A DNA stretch of 64,000 nucleotides from Streptomyces sp. YIM 121038 (GTDB taxonomy: Bacteria; Actinomycetota; Actinomycetes; Streptomycetales; Streptomycetaceae), in NCBI RefSeq assembly GCF_006088715.1, contig NZ_CP030771.1:6033501-6097500 (forward strand). The letters are read 5' to 3'. This document shows, in pieces, positions 1 to 8,685 of the stretch. The notes beneath the pieces were generated by a model. That model was not told where the DNA came from, made no database searches, and saw nothing but the letters and a program-made list of their open reading frames with translations. Both the position numbers and the translations under genes were made by a program. Positions within the stretch are counted from its first letter, which is position 1. The number at the start of each line of letters is the position of its first letter.

Positions 1-342
1 CTCGCCGTCCCGGCATCCGCCGACTCGATCCCGTCCTCCGCCATGCAGGAGGACCACGTCTCCATGGGCTGGTCGGCCGCGCGCAAGCTGCGGACCGCCG
101 TCGACAACCTCGCCCGGATCCTCGCCGTCGAGCTGTACGCGGCCACGCGCGGCGTCGAGCTGCGCGAGGGCCTCACCCCCGCCCCCGCGAGCCGCGCCGT
201 CATCGAGGCCGTGCGCAAGGCGGGCGTCGAGGGCCCGGGCCCGGACCGCTATCTCGCGCCGGACCTGGCGGCGGCGGAGCGGTTCGTCCGCGGTGGCGAG
301 CTCGTCGCCGCGGCGGAGCAGGTCACGGGACCGCTGGCCTGA
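1..342 (+). CDS. hutH: Histidine ammonia-lyase, C-terminal part (5' end outside window)
   Basis: The reading frame is open from base 1 and ends with TGA at 340-342, giving about 113 residues. It contains the conserved stretch around PSSAMQEDHVSMGW followed by an alpha-helical tail, which is the C-terminal region of the aromatic amino acid lyase family. The enzyme removes ammonia from L-histidine to give urocanate, the first step of histidine degradation in the cytoplasm. The MIO prosthetic-group motif (Ala-Ser-Gly) lies upstream of the window and cannot be checked. The next gene, on the opposite strand, is an amino-acid permease whose stop abuts this one. The family assignment is firm; the annotation is partial only because the window starts inside the gene. 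Confidence 0.93.
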   Translation, partial: LAVPASADSIPSSAMQEDHVSMGWSAARKLRTAVDNLARILAVELYAATRGVELREGLTPAPASRAVIEAVRKAGVEGPGPDRYLAPDLAAAERFVRGGELVAAAEQVTGPLA

Positions 343-1791
343 TCACGGCTCCGGCACCGGCTCCGGGTCCCCCGGAGCCGGGCTCGCCGGCAGGAAGTCC
401 TCGCTGATCTCCTTCGGCCCGTACGGCCACACCTTCTCCCGGCGCGCCCACACCACGAACGCCACGCAGCCGAGCGCGACCCAGGCGAGCGACCACTCGA
501 TGGGGTGGCGGCCCGGCGCGTTCTTGTCGGCGTACCCGTAGATGACCAGCCAGCCCGCGAGCGCCACGAAGCTCGGCAGCGGGTACAGCCACATGCGGTA
601 GGGGCGGCGCAGCGCCGGCTGGCGGCGGCGCAGCACGCTCAGGGCGAGGATCTGGGCCAGCGCCTGCACCAGGACCATCACGGCCGTCAGGAGCTGGATC
701 AGGGTCGCGAGGTCGGTGTGGCGGCCGAGCAGGAAGCCCCCGGAGGTCACCGCGCCCATCGTCGCGAGGCCGAGCACCGGGAAGCGGTGCCGGGCGTGCA
801 GCCTCGCGTACGGCCGGAAGAACACGCGGTCGCGGGCCGCGTCGTAGGGCACCCGGGAGCCGCCGAGCAGCCCCGCGAAGACGGACGCGAACGCGGTGAT
901 CAGGATGAGCACGGTCACCGTGTCCGCCGCGCCCCTGCCCCAGGTCTCCTCCAGGACCGCCGACGCCACGGACGTCGAGGCCACGTCGTCGGGGTCCGTC
1001 ATGCGGTGCCAGTCGATGACGCCGAGCGTGCCGATCTGGAGCAGCAGGTAGATCGTCATGATGCCGAGGATCGAGAAGACGATCGCGCGGGGCAGGGTGC
1101 GCCCCGGGTCCTTGATCTCGGCGCCCAGGTAGGCGGCCGTGTTGTAGCCGAGGTAGTCGTAGATGCCGATCGTCAGGCCGCCCGCGAAGCCGATCCAGAA
1201 GTGGTCGCTCGTCAGCTCGAAGGCGCCGGACGGGTAGGTGAACGCCAGGTCGGCGTCGAAGTGCGTGAGCGAGGCGACGATCACGCAGCCGACCGACACG
1301 ATCATCACGACCCACATCACGGCCGTGATCCGCGCGATGTGCTCGATGCCGCGCCACAGCAGCGCGATGACGAGCGCGATCACGCCGAGCCCGATCAGAT
1401 CGCCGGTCGTGCGCCCCATGCCGGGCGCGAGATAGCCCAGGTACTGCACGAACCCCACGATTCCCGTGGACATGCCCACCGGGATGAACAGCATCGCCGT
1501 CCACACGAACAGGAACGGCATCAGCCGCCTGGTGCGGTACTGGAAGGCCTGGCGCAGATAGACGTAGCTGCCGCCCGAGCCCGGCATGGCGGCGCTCAGC
1601 TCGGCCCAGACCAGGCCGTCCGCGAGCGCGAGCAGCGCGCCCGCGACGAACCCGGTGACCGCCTGCGGCCCGCCGAACGCCGCGACCATCAGCGGGATCG
1701 TCACGAAAGGTCCGATGCCACACATCTGGCTCATGTTGATGGCGGTGGCCTGGAAGGGGCCCACGCGGCGTACGAAGCCCTTCTCCGGCAT
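343..1791 (-). CDS. APC-superfamily amino-acid permease
   Basis: About 482 residues with roughly twelve hydrophobic segments. The N-terminal part resembles APC permeases (an INMSQMCGIGPF-type first helix, then PGSGGSYVYLRQAF). A second conserved region contains IYDYLGYNTAAYLGAEIKDP. Such proteins import amino acids or polyamines across the cytoplasmic membrane by proton symport. An in-frame ATG exists ten codons upstream at 1821. I prefer the ATG at 1791 because an AGGAGG lies about 5 nt before it. The gene is convergent with hutH and the two stops touch. Histidine or urocanate is a tempting substrate from that position alone, but nothing in the sequence proves it. The charged, Pro-rich C-terminus is not informative. 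Confidence 0.88.
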   Translation of the reverse strand: MPEKGFVRRVGPFQATAINMSQMCGIGPFVTIPLMVAAFGGPQAVTGFVAGALLALADGLVWAELSAAMPGSGGSYVYLRQAFQYRTRRLMPFLFVWTAMLFIPVGMSTGIVGFVQYLGYLAPGMGRTTGDLIGLGVIALVIALLWRGIEHIARITAVMWVVMIVSVGCVIVASLTHFDADLAFTYPSGAFELTSDHFWIGFAGGLTIGIYDYLGYNTAAYLGAEIKDPGRTLPRAIVFSILGIMTIYLLLQIGTLGVIDWHRMTDPDDVASTSVASAVLEETWGRGAADTVTVLILITAFASVFAGLLGGSRVPYDAARDRVFFRPYARLHARHRFPVLGLATMGAVTSGGFLLGRHTDLATLIQLLTAVMVLVQALAQILALSVLRRRQPALRRPYRMWLYPLPSFVALAGWLVIYGYADKNAPGRHPIEWSLAWVALGCVAFVVWARREKVWPYGPKEISEDFLPASPAPGDPEPVPEP

Positions 1792-1952
1792 GGGAGCCTC
1801 CTGGGCGCGACGGTCGGGCACGGCCGACCGACAACGGTACGGACGATCGCCGCCGGGCCCAAGAGGTCGGACGAAAGCGCGAGTTGGTGCCCCAGCCGTC
1901 AGGGTCTACTCGGCGGGGGCCGCTGTCCCGCCGCACGGACGCCGCGCCCGGC

Positions 1953-2219
1953 TCAGTCCGTCGCGCCGTCCCGGCGTACCGAGTACGCCACGAAGCCCGC
2001 CCCGAGTCCCAGGAACGCCGTGCCGCCCACCACGTACGGGGTGGTGTCGACACCGCCCGTGTCCGCGAGCCGGTCCTCGGTGGCGGTCGCCCGGGGCGCG
2101 GCGGAGGTGTGGCGGGGTGCGTCGGGTGCCGGGGCCGCCTTCGCGGAGGGGACGAAGCACAGGGCGCTGAGCAGGGCCGCGGCGGCTGCCGCGGTCAGCA
2201 GCGGGCGAAGTGCGGTCAC
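1953..2219 (-). CDS. Small secreted protein with LAXTG-type sortase signal
   Basis: 88 residues starting at GTG. The N-terminal hydrophobic stretch (TALRPLL then an Ala/Leu-rich core ending SAKAA) is a signal peptide. A short low-complexity segment follows. The C-terminus has LADTGG, a hydrophobic segment of about 20 residues and a short RRDGATD tail. That layout (LAXTG, membrane span, charged tail) is the cell-wall sorting signal used by class E sortases of actinobacteria, which would attach the protein to peptidoglycan. The mature part is only about 25-30 residues, so the molecule could be a short wall peptide or a spacer. Length and order fit a real gene. No function is known to me. Confidence 0.7.
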   Translation of the reverse strand: MTALRPLLTAAAAAALLSALCFVPSAKAAPAPDAPRHTSAAPRATATEDRLADTGGVDTTPYVVGGTAFLGLGAGFVAYSVRRDGATD

Positions 2220-2330
2220 GGGAAACGGATCCCCCTTGTGGAGCTGGCGAATTGGCCGTCTGGGGCGATGCTAATGAAAGGCGCGGGTCGTGCGGAAGCC
2301 GAGCCGGGCACGGGCCGTACCCTCCCTCCC

Positions 2331-2666
2331 ATGAACGTGAATGAAACATCACGCTTTGTACGGCTGCGTGCCGAATTGGTCGTCGAGGTGGACGGGTCCG
2401 GCGACCTGACCGCCGCCGCCCTGAAGCGCATCGTGGACGACCCCCACCTCCCCCACGACGAGCGCATGCACGCCGAGGCCACCGTCAAGGAGGACGACGC
2501 GGAGGCGCTCGCCTATCTCGTGGACCCCTTCGACCTGGTCAAAGAGCTGCCCGGAATCGAGCTGACCCAGGCGTCCTGGAGCAGCGAAGTGATCGACTAC
2601 GACCCCGATTCGCCGGACTGGGACCCGGACGAGCATGATGACGGTGAGGACGGCGAGGAGCCCTAG
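2331..2666 (+). CDS. Conserved acidic hypothetical protein
   Basis: 111 residues beginning MNVNETSRFVRLRAELVVEV. The chain is strongly acidic, with an Asp/Glu-rich C-terminus (residues about 85-111 contain DPDSPDWDPDEHDDGEDGEE). No signal peptide or membrane segment is visible, so it should be cytoplasmic. I do not recognise a family. A longer open frame upstream is non-coding-like. The ATG at 2331 starts the part with normal codon use, although its SD (CCTCCCTCCC upstream) is poor, so the gene may be leaderless or weakly translated. A strong hairpin terminator sits 45 nt after the stop, which supports an independent unit. Confidence 0.6.
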   Translation: MNVNETSRFVRLRAELVVEVDGSGDLTAAALKRIVDDPHLPHDERMHAEATVKEDDAEALAYLVDPFDLVKELPGIELTQASWSSEVIDYDPDSPDWDPDEHDDGEDGEEP

Positions 2667-2711
2667 GGCGCGCCCGCGGCACCGCGCACCGGTCGGCACC
2701 GGAGCGAAGGG

Positions 2712-2745
2712 GGAGCCCCGGACGGCAACCGCCGTCCGGGGCTCC
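2712..2745. terminator. Hairpin terminator after the acidic hypothetical gene
   Basis: Perfect 15-bp inverted repeat (2712-2726 and 2731-2745) with loop AACC. There is no U-run, as is usual in streptomycetes. It lies downstream of the gene ending at 2666. Confidence 0.75.
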
Positions 2746-2911
2746 GTCGTCTCCTGAACGCGCGGCAGCCCCGTCCGTCCCGCCCGACGTGGTGTTCCCC
2801 ACATTCGGGGCGGAAATGGAACGCGACGGACCGGGAACTGCGTTAGGCGTGAAGCGGGATTACGGGACCCCTGGGTCTTGTGCGGATTCGGCAACGATGG
2901 AGATGCGTGTA

Positions 2912-4159
2912 ATGACGGACAGTAAGCGGCGCAGAGGTCTGGTGGCCGTGTCCGCCCTGGTCGGCGGGGTGCTCGTGCTCTCCGCCTGTAGCGGTGACGA
3001 CGGCGACAAGAAGGGCTCCGGCGGCAAGGAGTCGCAGAGCCAGGTCGACGAGGCGGCGGCGGAGAAGACCTCGGCGGCCAAGATCGCGATCGCGCCGGAG
3101 AACGGCTCCGACAACGCGAGCATCAACAAGGACGCCAAGGTCACCGTGAGCGAGGGCACGCTCACGAACGTGGTGATGAAGGCCGAGGGCGGCGCCGCGG
3201 TCGCCGGCCGGATATCCGCGGACAAGAAGACCTGGAAGCCCAGCGCCCAGCTGGAGCGCGCCACGACGTACAAGATCACCGCGACCGCCGCGGACTCCGA
3301 GGGCCGCAAGGCGCACGAGAACTCGTCCTTCACGACCGTCTCGAAGGCCAACAGCTTCATCGGCAGCTTCACCCCGGAGGGCGGCTCCACGGTCGGCGTG
3401 GGCATGCCGGTGTCGATCAACTTCGACAAGCCGATCACCAACAGGAAGGCCGTGCAGGGCGGGGTCAAGGTGACCTCGACCTCCGGCCAGGAGATCGTCG
3501 GCCACTGGTTCGGCAACCAGCGCCTGGACTTCCGCCCCCAGGACTACTGGAAGGGCAACACCACCGTCACGCTGAAGCTGGCCCTGGACGGCGTCGAGGG
3601 CGCCGACGGGGTGTTCGGCGTCCAGCAGAAGACGGTCCAGTTCAAGATCGGGCGCAATCAGGTGTCCGTCGTGGACGCCAAGACCAAGCAGATGAAGATC
3701 ATGCGGGACGGAAAGGTCGTCAAGACCATCCCGATCTCCGCCGGGTCGCCCGACAACAAGACGTACAACGGCAAGATGGTGATCTCCGAGAAGTTCAAGG
3801 AGACCCGGATGAACGGCGCGACCGTGGGCTTCACGGACAGCGACGGCAAGGGCGAGTACGACATCAAGGACGTCCCGCACGCCATGCGCCTGTCCAGCTC
3901 CGGCACCTTCATCCACGGCAACTACTGGGGCTCGCAGTCGATCTTCGGCAATGTGAACACCAGCCACGGCTGCATCGGTCTGCAGGACGCGAAGGGCGCG
4001 GGCGACAAGTCGACCCCGGGCTCCTGGTTCTTCGAGAACACGATCACCGGTGACGTCGTCGACGTCCGCAACACCGGCGACAAGACGATCGCCCCGGACA
4101 ACGGCCTCAACGGCTGGAACATGAGCTGGGCGCAGTGGAAGGCGGGCTCCGCCCTCTGA
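2912..4159 (+). CDS. Lipoprotein L,D-transpeptidase (YkuD fold) with Ig-like domain
   Basis: 415 residues. The start at ATG 2912 has GGAG about 9 nt upstream; ATGs at 2897 and 2903 are in frame and possible. The N-terminus MTDSKRRRG plus a hydrophobic core ends in the lipobox LSAC, so the protein is lipid-anchored on the outer face of the membrane. An Asp/Lys/Ser-rich linker follows, then a bacterial Ig-like region (about 60-240). A C-terminal YkuD catalytic domain has H335 (IHGNYWG) and the SHGC signature with catalytic C354. Such enzymes make 3-3 cross-links between diaminopimelate residues of peptidoglycan. The residue after Cys is Ile, then Gly-Leu rather than Arg-Leu, a permitted variation. 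Strong hairpins flank the gene on both sides, so it is probably monocistronic. Confidence 0.92.
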   Translation: MTDSKRRRGLVAVSALVGGVLVLSACSGDDGDKKGSGGKESQSQVDEAAAEKTSAAKIAIAPENGSDNASINKDAKVTVSEGTLTNVVMKAEGGAAVAGRISADKKTWKPSAQLERATTYKITATAADSEGRKAHENSSFTTVSKANSFIGSFTPEGGSTVGVGMPVSINFDKPITNRKAVQGGVKVTSTSGQEIVGHWFGNQRLDFRPQDYWKGNTTVTLKLALDGVEGADGVFGVQQKTVQFKIGRNQVSVVDAKTKQMKIMRDGKVVKTIPISAGSPDNKTYNGKMVISEKFKETRMNGATVGFTDSDGKGEYDIKDVPHAMRLSSSGTFIHGNYWGSQSIFGNVNTSHGCIGLQDAKGAGDKSTPGSWFFENTITGDVVDVRNTGDKTIAPDNGLNGWNMSWAQWKAGSAL

Positions 4160-4184
4160 TCCACCGCCTCCGGGCCGTCCGCAC

Positions 4185-4214
4185 GGGCCCGCACCCCGCC
4201 CGGGGTGCGGGCCC
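4185..4214. terminator. Hairpin terminator after L,D-transpeptidase
   Basis: Perfect 14-bp arms (4185-4198, 4201-4214), very short loop, 26 nt after the stop at 4159. A second imperfect GGGCCC-rich repeat follows. Confidence 0.75.
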
Positions 4215-4329
4215 CTCGCGTGTCCGGGTGCGGGCCCCTGGTGTGCCCGGGGGCGGGCCGCGGCGGTGGCGCCGGGGCCGCGCTCCGTGTCCGCGGCGTT
4301 GCGGGACCATGTTGAACCGGCCAACAAGC

Positions 4330-4384
4330 TCAACTATTCACTTCTGTCTCATAGTTGAACAGATATCGTCCCCCTCGACATACT
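4330..4384 (+). promoter_or_regulatory. Candidate promoter and overlapping operator of the S8 peptidase gene
   Basis: This is an AT-rich island in a GC-rich genome. A perfect inverted repeat, TCAACTAT (4330-4337) and ATAGTTGA (4351-4358), has a 13-nt spacer. A -35-like TTGAAC (4355-4360) overlaps its right arm. A -10-like CATACT (4379-4384) follows after 18 nt, about 35 nt before the TTG start. GTTGAAC also occurs once more just upstream. The geometry suits a regulator that competes with RNA polymerase at the -35. Both promoter and operator are inferred from sequence only. Confidence 0.45.
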
Positions 4385-4419
4385 GCGTGACTCAGAGCTT
4401 TCACCTTTGAGGGGGAAAC

Positions 4420-7400
4420 TTGCTCAGACAAGTGAAGAAAGCGAGACGACCGGTCACCGCGCGTCGCGCGGGCGCGGCCACCATCGCGGCCGCGGCGGCC
4501 GTGGCCCTTGCCGCGGGCATGACCAGCCCGGCCCAGGCGGGGTCCGGGTCCGCCGCAGCCGCGCAGGAGCGCGTCAGGACACCGGTGAAGCACCACGTCA
4601 CACTCCTCACGGGGGACCGCGTCACGGTCGACGCCAAGGGGCGCGTCACCGGGTTCGCCCCCGGGAAGGGGCGGGCGCACATACCCGTGCGGACCACCCG
4701 CCTGGACGGCCACACGCTCGTCGTGCCGGCCGACGCCCAGCGCCTGATAGCCAGCGGCAAGCTCGACCAGCGGCTCTTCGACATCACCGAGCTGAGCAAG
4801 AAGAGCAGCCGGGCGTCCCAGAAGCAGGGCCTGAAGGTCATCGTCGCCTACAAGGGCGCGGCCGCCGGGGCCAGGGCCGACGTCCGGGACGCGGGCGGCA
4901 CCAAGCTCCGCCGCTCCCTGAAGACGCTCAACGCCGACGCCGTACAGACCCCGAAGCGCGACGCCGCGAAGCTCTGGGACGCGCTCACCGCGGAGCGCGG
5001 CGCGGCCCGCACCACCGCGTCCGGCATCAGCCGCGTCTGGCTGGACGGCACCCGCAGGGCGAGCCTCGACAAGAGCGTCAAGCAGATCGGCGCCCCCAAG
5101 GCCTGGCAGGCCGGGTACGACGGCAAGGGCGTGAAGATCGCCGTCCTGGACACCGGTGTGGACGCCACCCACCCCGACCTCAAGGAACAGGTCGTCGGGG
5201 CGAAGAACTTCACCCCGTCGCCCGACGCCAAGGACCGCGTCGGCCACGGCACGCACGTCGCCTCCATCGCCGCGGGCACCGGCACGAAGAACAGCGCCTA
5301 CAAGGGCGTCGCCCCCGGCGCGAAGGTCCTCAACGGCAAGGTCCTCGGCGACGAGGGCTCCGGCGACGACTCCGGGATCATCGCGGGCATCGAGTGGGCG
5401 GCCGCCGAGGGCGCCGACGTGGTGAACCTGAGCCTCGGCGGCGGCGACACGCCCGGCGTGGACCCGCTGGAGGCCGCGGTCAACAAGGTCTCCGAGGACA
5501 AGGGCATCCTCTTCGCGATCGCCGCGGGCAACGACGGGGCACCCGCCTCGGTCGGCTCGCCGGGCAGCGCGGACGCGGCCCTGACGGTCGGCGCGGTCGA
5601 CGACAAGGACAAGCTCGCGGACTTCTCCAGCCAGGGTCCGCGCGTCGGCGACGGCGCGATCAAGCCCGACGTGACGGCGCCGGGCGTGGACATCACCGCC
5701 GCCGCGGCCCCGGGCAGCCAGATCGAGAAGGAGGTCGGGCAGAAGCCGGAGGGCTATCTGACGATCTCCGGCACCTCGATGGCGACGCCGCACGCCGCGG
5801 GCGCCGCCGCGCTGCTCAAGCAGCAGCACCCGACCTGGAAGTACACCGAGCTGAAGGGCGCGCTCACCGCGTCCACCAAGCCCGGCAAGTACACGCCGTT
5901 CCAGCAGGGTTCGGGCCGGATCGCCGTCGACAACGCCATCAAGCAGTCCGTGATCGCCGACCCGGTGTCGGTGAGCTTCGGCACCCAGGCGTGGCCGCAC
6001 ACCGACGACAAGCCGGTCACCAAGAAGGTCACGTACCGCAACCTCGGCAGCGCCGCGGTCACCCTCGACCTGGCCCTCACGACGGCCGACCCCAAGGGCA
6101 ACCCGGCGCCCTCCGGCTTCTACAAGCTCGGCGCCAAGAAGGTCACCGTCCCCGCGGGCGGCACCGCCTCGGTCGACCTGACCAGCGACACCAAGCTGGG
6201 CGGCACCCTCGACGGCGCGTACTCCGCGTACGTGACCGCGAACGGCGGCGGCCAGTCCGTGCGCACGGCCGCCGCGGTGAACCGCGAGGTCGAGTCGTAC
6301 GACGTGACGGTGAAGCACGTCGGCCGCGACGGTCAGGCCGCCACGGCCTACAGCTCGGCCCTCTTCGGCCTCTCCGGGCTCGCCGCCCAGCAGGACTTCG
6401 AGGTCTACGACCCGTCCGGCACGGCCAAGGTCCGCGTGCCCAAGGGCGGTTACGCCCTGGACGCCAGCGTCTTCGTCGACCCGCAGGACGCCGCCAAGGG
6501 CATCGACTGGGTCGTCCAGCCGAAGCTGAACGTCACCAAGGACACCACGGTGACCGTGGACGCGCGCACGGCGAAGCCCGTCGACGTGACGGTGCCCGCC
6601 GCCGACGCCAAGTCCGAGCTGGCGCTGCCGCTCTACGGCATCACGACCGACGCCGCCGACTTCGCCTCGGGCTGGTTCCTCGACTCCTACGCGGGCTTCC
6701 GCACCGCGCACCTCGGCCCGGCCGTCACCGACGGCTCGCTGCGGCAGAGCTGGGACGCGCGCTGGACCAAGGGCGAGAAGGCCGAGTACGACGTCGTGTC
6801 GGGCGGCAAGGTCAAGCAGTTCGCCACCGGCTACACCAAGCACTACAAGGAGTCCGACCTCGCCACGGTGAAGGTCGGCCTCGGCGCCGCGTCCAGCGGG
6901 AAGAAGGCCACGGTCGGCGCCCTCGGCTATCTGCCGGACAGCGATCTGAGCGTCGCGCTCGGCGTGCCGCAGAAGGCCCCGGGCACGCGCACCCTGTACG
7001 TCTCCGCGATCGACAAGGTCAAGTGGAGCCTGGAGTTCGAGCAGCTGGGGGCCGCGGGTGACGACGGCAGTCCGGTCTCCGACGCCTCGTACTCGCTCGG
7101 CGCGCCGCAGACCTTCACGGCGGGCAAGACGTACGAGAAGAAGTTCAACACGGCCGTCTTCGGGCCGCGGATCGGCGGCGAGTTCGGCGTCTTCCGCAAG
7201 GGCAACGAGATCTCCGGCTTCCTGCCGCTGTTCGCCGACGGCCAGACGCACGCGGGCAGCTCCCGCTACGCGTCGGTGAAGACCACCCTGAAGCACAACG
7301 GCACGCAGATCGGTGAGAACACCGACCCGCTGACCGGCGAGGCCTTCAAGGTGCCCGCGGGCGACGCGCAGTACCAGCTGTCGACCTCGGTCAAGCGCAG

Positions 7401-7782
7401 CGTGGCCGTGGCCGCGGCCTCCACGCGGATCGACGCGAGCTACTCGTTCCGCTCGAAGAAGACCACGGCCGTCACCAAGCTGCCCGTCTCCGGCGTGCGC
7501 TTCAACGCGGCCGTCGGCCTCGACAGCCGGGTGCCCGCGGGCGAGAAGCAGTCCGTGCCGGTGACGGTGCAGGGCGCGGCCGCCGGGGCGAACCTCAAGT
7601 CCCTGACGGTCTGGGTCAGTTACGACTACGGCCGCAACTGGAAGCCCGTCGAGGTCAGGAACGGCAAGATCTCGGTGAAGAACCCGGACGCGGGCAAGGG
7701 CATCTCCTTCCACGCCAAGATCAGCGACAAGAAGGGCAACAAGTCGACGCTGTCGATCTACAACGCGTACTACGGCAAGTGA
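4420..7782 (+). CDS. Secreted S8 family serine peptidase (subtilisin-like), 1120 aa
   Basis: The start is TTG at 4420 behind GAGGGGG. An alternative GTG at 4432 would sit about 16 nt from that SD. A twin-Arg/Lys N-terminus and long Ala-rich hydrophobic core ending SPAQA form a signal peptide. A propeptide-like region follows, then the peptidase domain with D244 (VLDTGVD), H276 (GHGTH), oxyanion N371 (AAGND) and S453 (GTSMATPH). The remaining roughly 600 residues are beta-rich, probably Ig- or Fn3-like modules, as in other very large streptomycete subtilases. The role is extracellular protein degradation. It has its own promoter and terminator. Lys/Asp/Gly-rich codons and composition match the neighbours, with no sign of transfer. 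Confidence 0.93.
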   Translation: MLRQVKKARRPVTARRAGAATIAAAAAVALAAGMTSPAQAGSGSAAAAQERVRTPVKHHVTLLTGDRVTVDAKGRVTGFAPGKGRAHIPVRTTRLDGHTLVVPADAQRLIASGKLDQRLFDITELSKKSSRASQKQGLKVIVAYKGAAAGARADVRDAGGTKLRRSLKTLNADAVQTPKRDAAKLWDALTAERGAARTTASGISRVWLDGTRRASLDKSVKQIGAPKAWQAGYDGKGVKIAVLDTGVDATHPDLKEQVVGAKNFTPSPDAKDRVGHGTHVASIAAGTGTKNSAYKGVAPGAKVLNGKVLGDEGSGDDSGIIAGIEWAAAEGADVVNLSLGGGDTPGVDPLEAAVNKVSEDKGILFAIAAGNDGAPASVGSPGSADAALTVGAVDDKDKLADFSSQGPRVGDGAIKPDVTAPGVDITAAAAPGSQIEKEVGQKPEGYLTISGTSMATPHAAGAAALLKQQHPTWKYTELKGALTASTKPGKYTPFQQGSGRIAVDNAIKQSVIADPVSVSFGTQAWPHTDDKPVTKKVTYRNLGSAAVTLDLALTTADPKGNPAPSGFYKLGAKKVTVPAGGTASVDLTSDTKLGGTLDGAYSAYVTANGGGQSVRTAAAVNREVESYDVTVKHVGRDGQAATAYSSALFGLSGLAAQQDFEVYDPSGTAKVRVPKGGYALDASVFVDPQDAAKGIDWVVQPKLNVTKDTTVTVDARTAKPVDVTVPAADAKSELALPLYGITTDAADFASGWFLDSYAGFRTAHLGPAVTDGSLRQSWDARWTKGEKAEYDVVSGGKVKQFATGYTKHYKESDLATVKVGLGAASSGKKATVGALGYLPDSDLSVALGVPQKAPGTRTLYVSAIDKVKWSLEFEQLGAAGDDGSPVSDASYSLGAPQTFTAGKTYEKKFNTAVFGPRIGGEFGVFRKGNEISGFLPLFADGQTHAGSSRYASVKTTLKHNGTQIGENTDPLTGEAFKVPAGDAQYQLSTSVKRSVAVAAASTRIDASYSFRSKKTTAVTKLPVSGVRFNAAVGLDSRVPAGEKQSVPVTVQGAAAGANLKSLTVWVSYDYGRNWKPVEVRNGKISVKNPDAGKGISFHAKISDKKGNKSTLSIYNAYYGK

Positions 7783-7786
7783 GCCG

Positions 7787-7807
7787 GTCCCCGCGTGCGG
7801 CGGGGAC
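7787..7807. terminator. Hairpin terminator between S8 peptidase and SnoaL-like gene
   Basis: GTCCCCGC (7787-7794) pairs with GCGGGGAC (7800-7807) around a GTGCG loop. It lies between two converging genes and may serve both. Confidence 0.6.
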
Positions 7808-7829
7808 GGCCCCTTCCTGAGGACGTGAG

Positions 7830-8234
7830 CTAGTCGCTCCGAGGCGCGGCGCCGAACGGACTGTCGATCACATATCGCCAGTATCCGTCGGCGCCGCGTC
7901 GTGCCACGTCCGTGGCCGTCGCGCGCACCTCGTCACCGATCTCCCAGTCCACGACGAGCAGCGCGACATCGCCGTCACCAGCGACGTGCACCTGTCGGGT
8001 GCGTACGGAGATGGGCAGGCCGAGGGCCAGGAACGGGGCGTTCTGCGCGGCGATCGCGGCGTCCCCGTGCACCGGCACGCCGGACTCCGGTACGAACGCG
8101 GCGCGCGGCTCGTACAGCGCGCGGACCGCCTCCGGATCACCGCTGTTGAACCGCGCGGCGAACGCGGCGGGCACGTCCTCGGCGCGCGTCGGCAGGGCGG
8201 GCGGAGGCAGGATGGGGGTGCTCGGCTCGGTCAT
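7830..8234 (-). CDS. NTF2-like / SnoaL-fold protein (nuclear transport factor 2 superfamily)
   Basis: 134 residues from ATG 8234 (a GTG at 8243 is also possible). The pattern of an N-terminal helix (FAARFNSGDPEAVRALYEP) followed by beta strands (AAFVPESG, then VALLVVDWEI and a final WRYVIDSPFG) is that of small NTF2-like alpha+beta barrels. These act as polyketide cyclases, isomerases or uncharacterised ligand binders. No catalytic residue set is obvious. The gene is transcribed away from the HxlR regulator, with only 25 nt between the starts. Shared control with the hemoglobin-monooxygenase gene is therefore plausible. Confidence 0.7.
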   Translation of the reverse strand: MTEPSTPILPPPALPTRAEDVPAAFAARFNSGDPEAVRALYEPRAAFVPESGVPVHGDAAIAAQNAPFLALGLPISVRTRQVHVAGDGDVALLVVDWEIGDEVRATATDVARRGADGYWRYVIDSPFGAAPRSD

Positions 8235-8259
8235 GCACAGCACGGTAGGAGGCGCCCTC

Positions 8260-8685
8260 GTGGCTCACCGAACGGTAAGTCAGGCAGGTCAGGGCGTTCG
8301 CGGGGCGCGGCCCGGACTCCCCGACGATCCGCGCGCCCGGGTCACGGCGCCGAGTCCCGGCTGCCCCGTGGAGGTCACGCTCGCGGCCCTGCGGGGCCGC
8401 TGGACCACGCTCGTGGTGCGCGAGCTGCTCGCGGGTGACGTGTACGCGTATAGCGAACTCGCCGCCGCGCTACCGGAGTTGTCCGACAAGGTACTTGCGG
8501 AGCGGCTGGCACGGCTCACCGCCGCCGGCGTGGTCCGGCGCAAGCGGACGCCCGGCTGGCCGCCCACCGTCACCTATCGACTCACCCCGCACGGCAGGGA
8601 GCTCGGTCCGGTGCTCCAGGCCCTCTGGGACTGGGGCGCGGCCGCCGCCCTTGACGTCCCGGAAGAGGAAGCCGACCCGCCATGA
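8260..8685 (+). CDS. HxlR family winged-helix transcriptional regulator
   Basis: 141 residues from GTG 8260, chosen because AGGAGG ends 7 nt before it. The open frame continues upstream but has no coding character there. The motif CPVEVTLAALRGRWTTLVV and then LPELSDKVLAERLARLTAAGVVRR form the HxlR winged helix-turn-helix, with an N-terminal Cys as in redox- or aldehyde-sensing members. Its stop overlaps the next start as ATGA (8682-8685), so the regulator and the hemoglobin fusion are translationally coupled. It probably controls its own operon and the divergent SnoaL-like gene, possibly in response to electrophiles. That role is inferred from position. Confidence 0.88.
   Translation: MAHRTVSQAGQGVRGARPGLPDDPRARVTAPSPGCPVEVTLAALRGRWTTLVVRELLAGDVYAYSELAAALPELSDKVLAERLARLTAAGVVRRKRTPGWPPTVTYRLTPHGRELGPVLQALWDWGAAAALDVPEEEADPP

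Noticed and set aside
4330..7713. Very long antisense frame opposite the subtilase gene (over 1,100 codons)
   Set aside because: It is the high-GC shadow of a gene with clear catalytic motifs. Its translation is Arg/Gly/Val-rich without domains.
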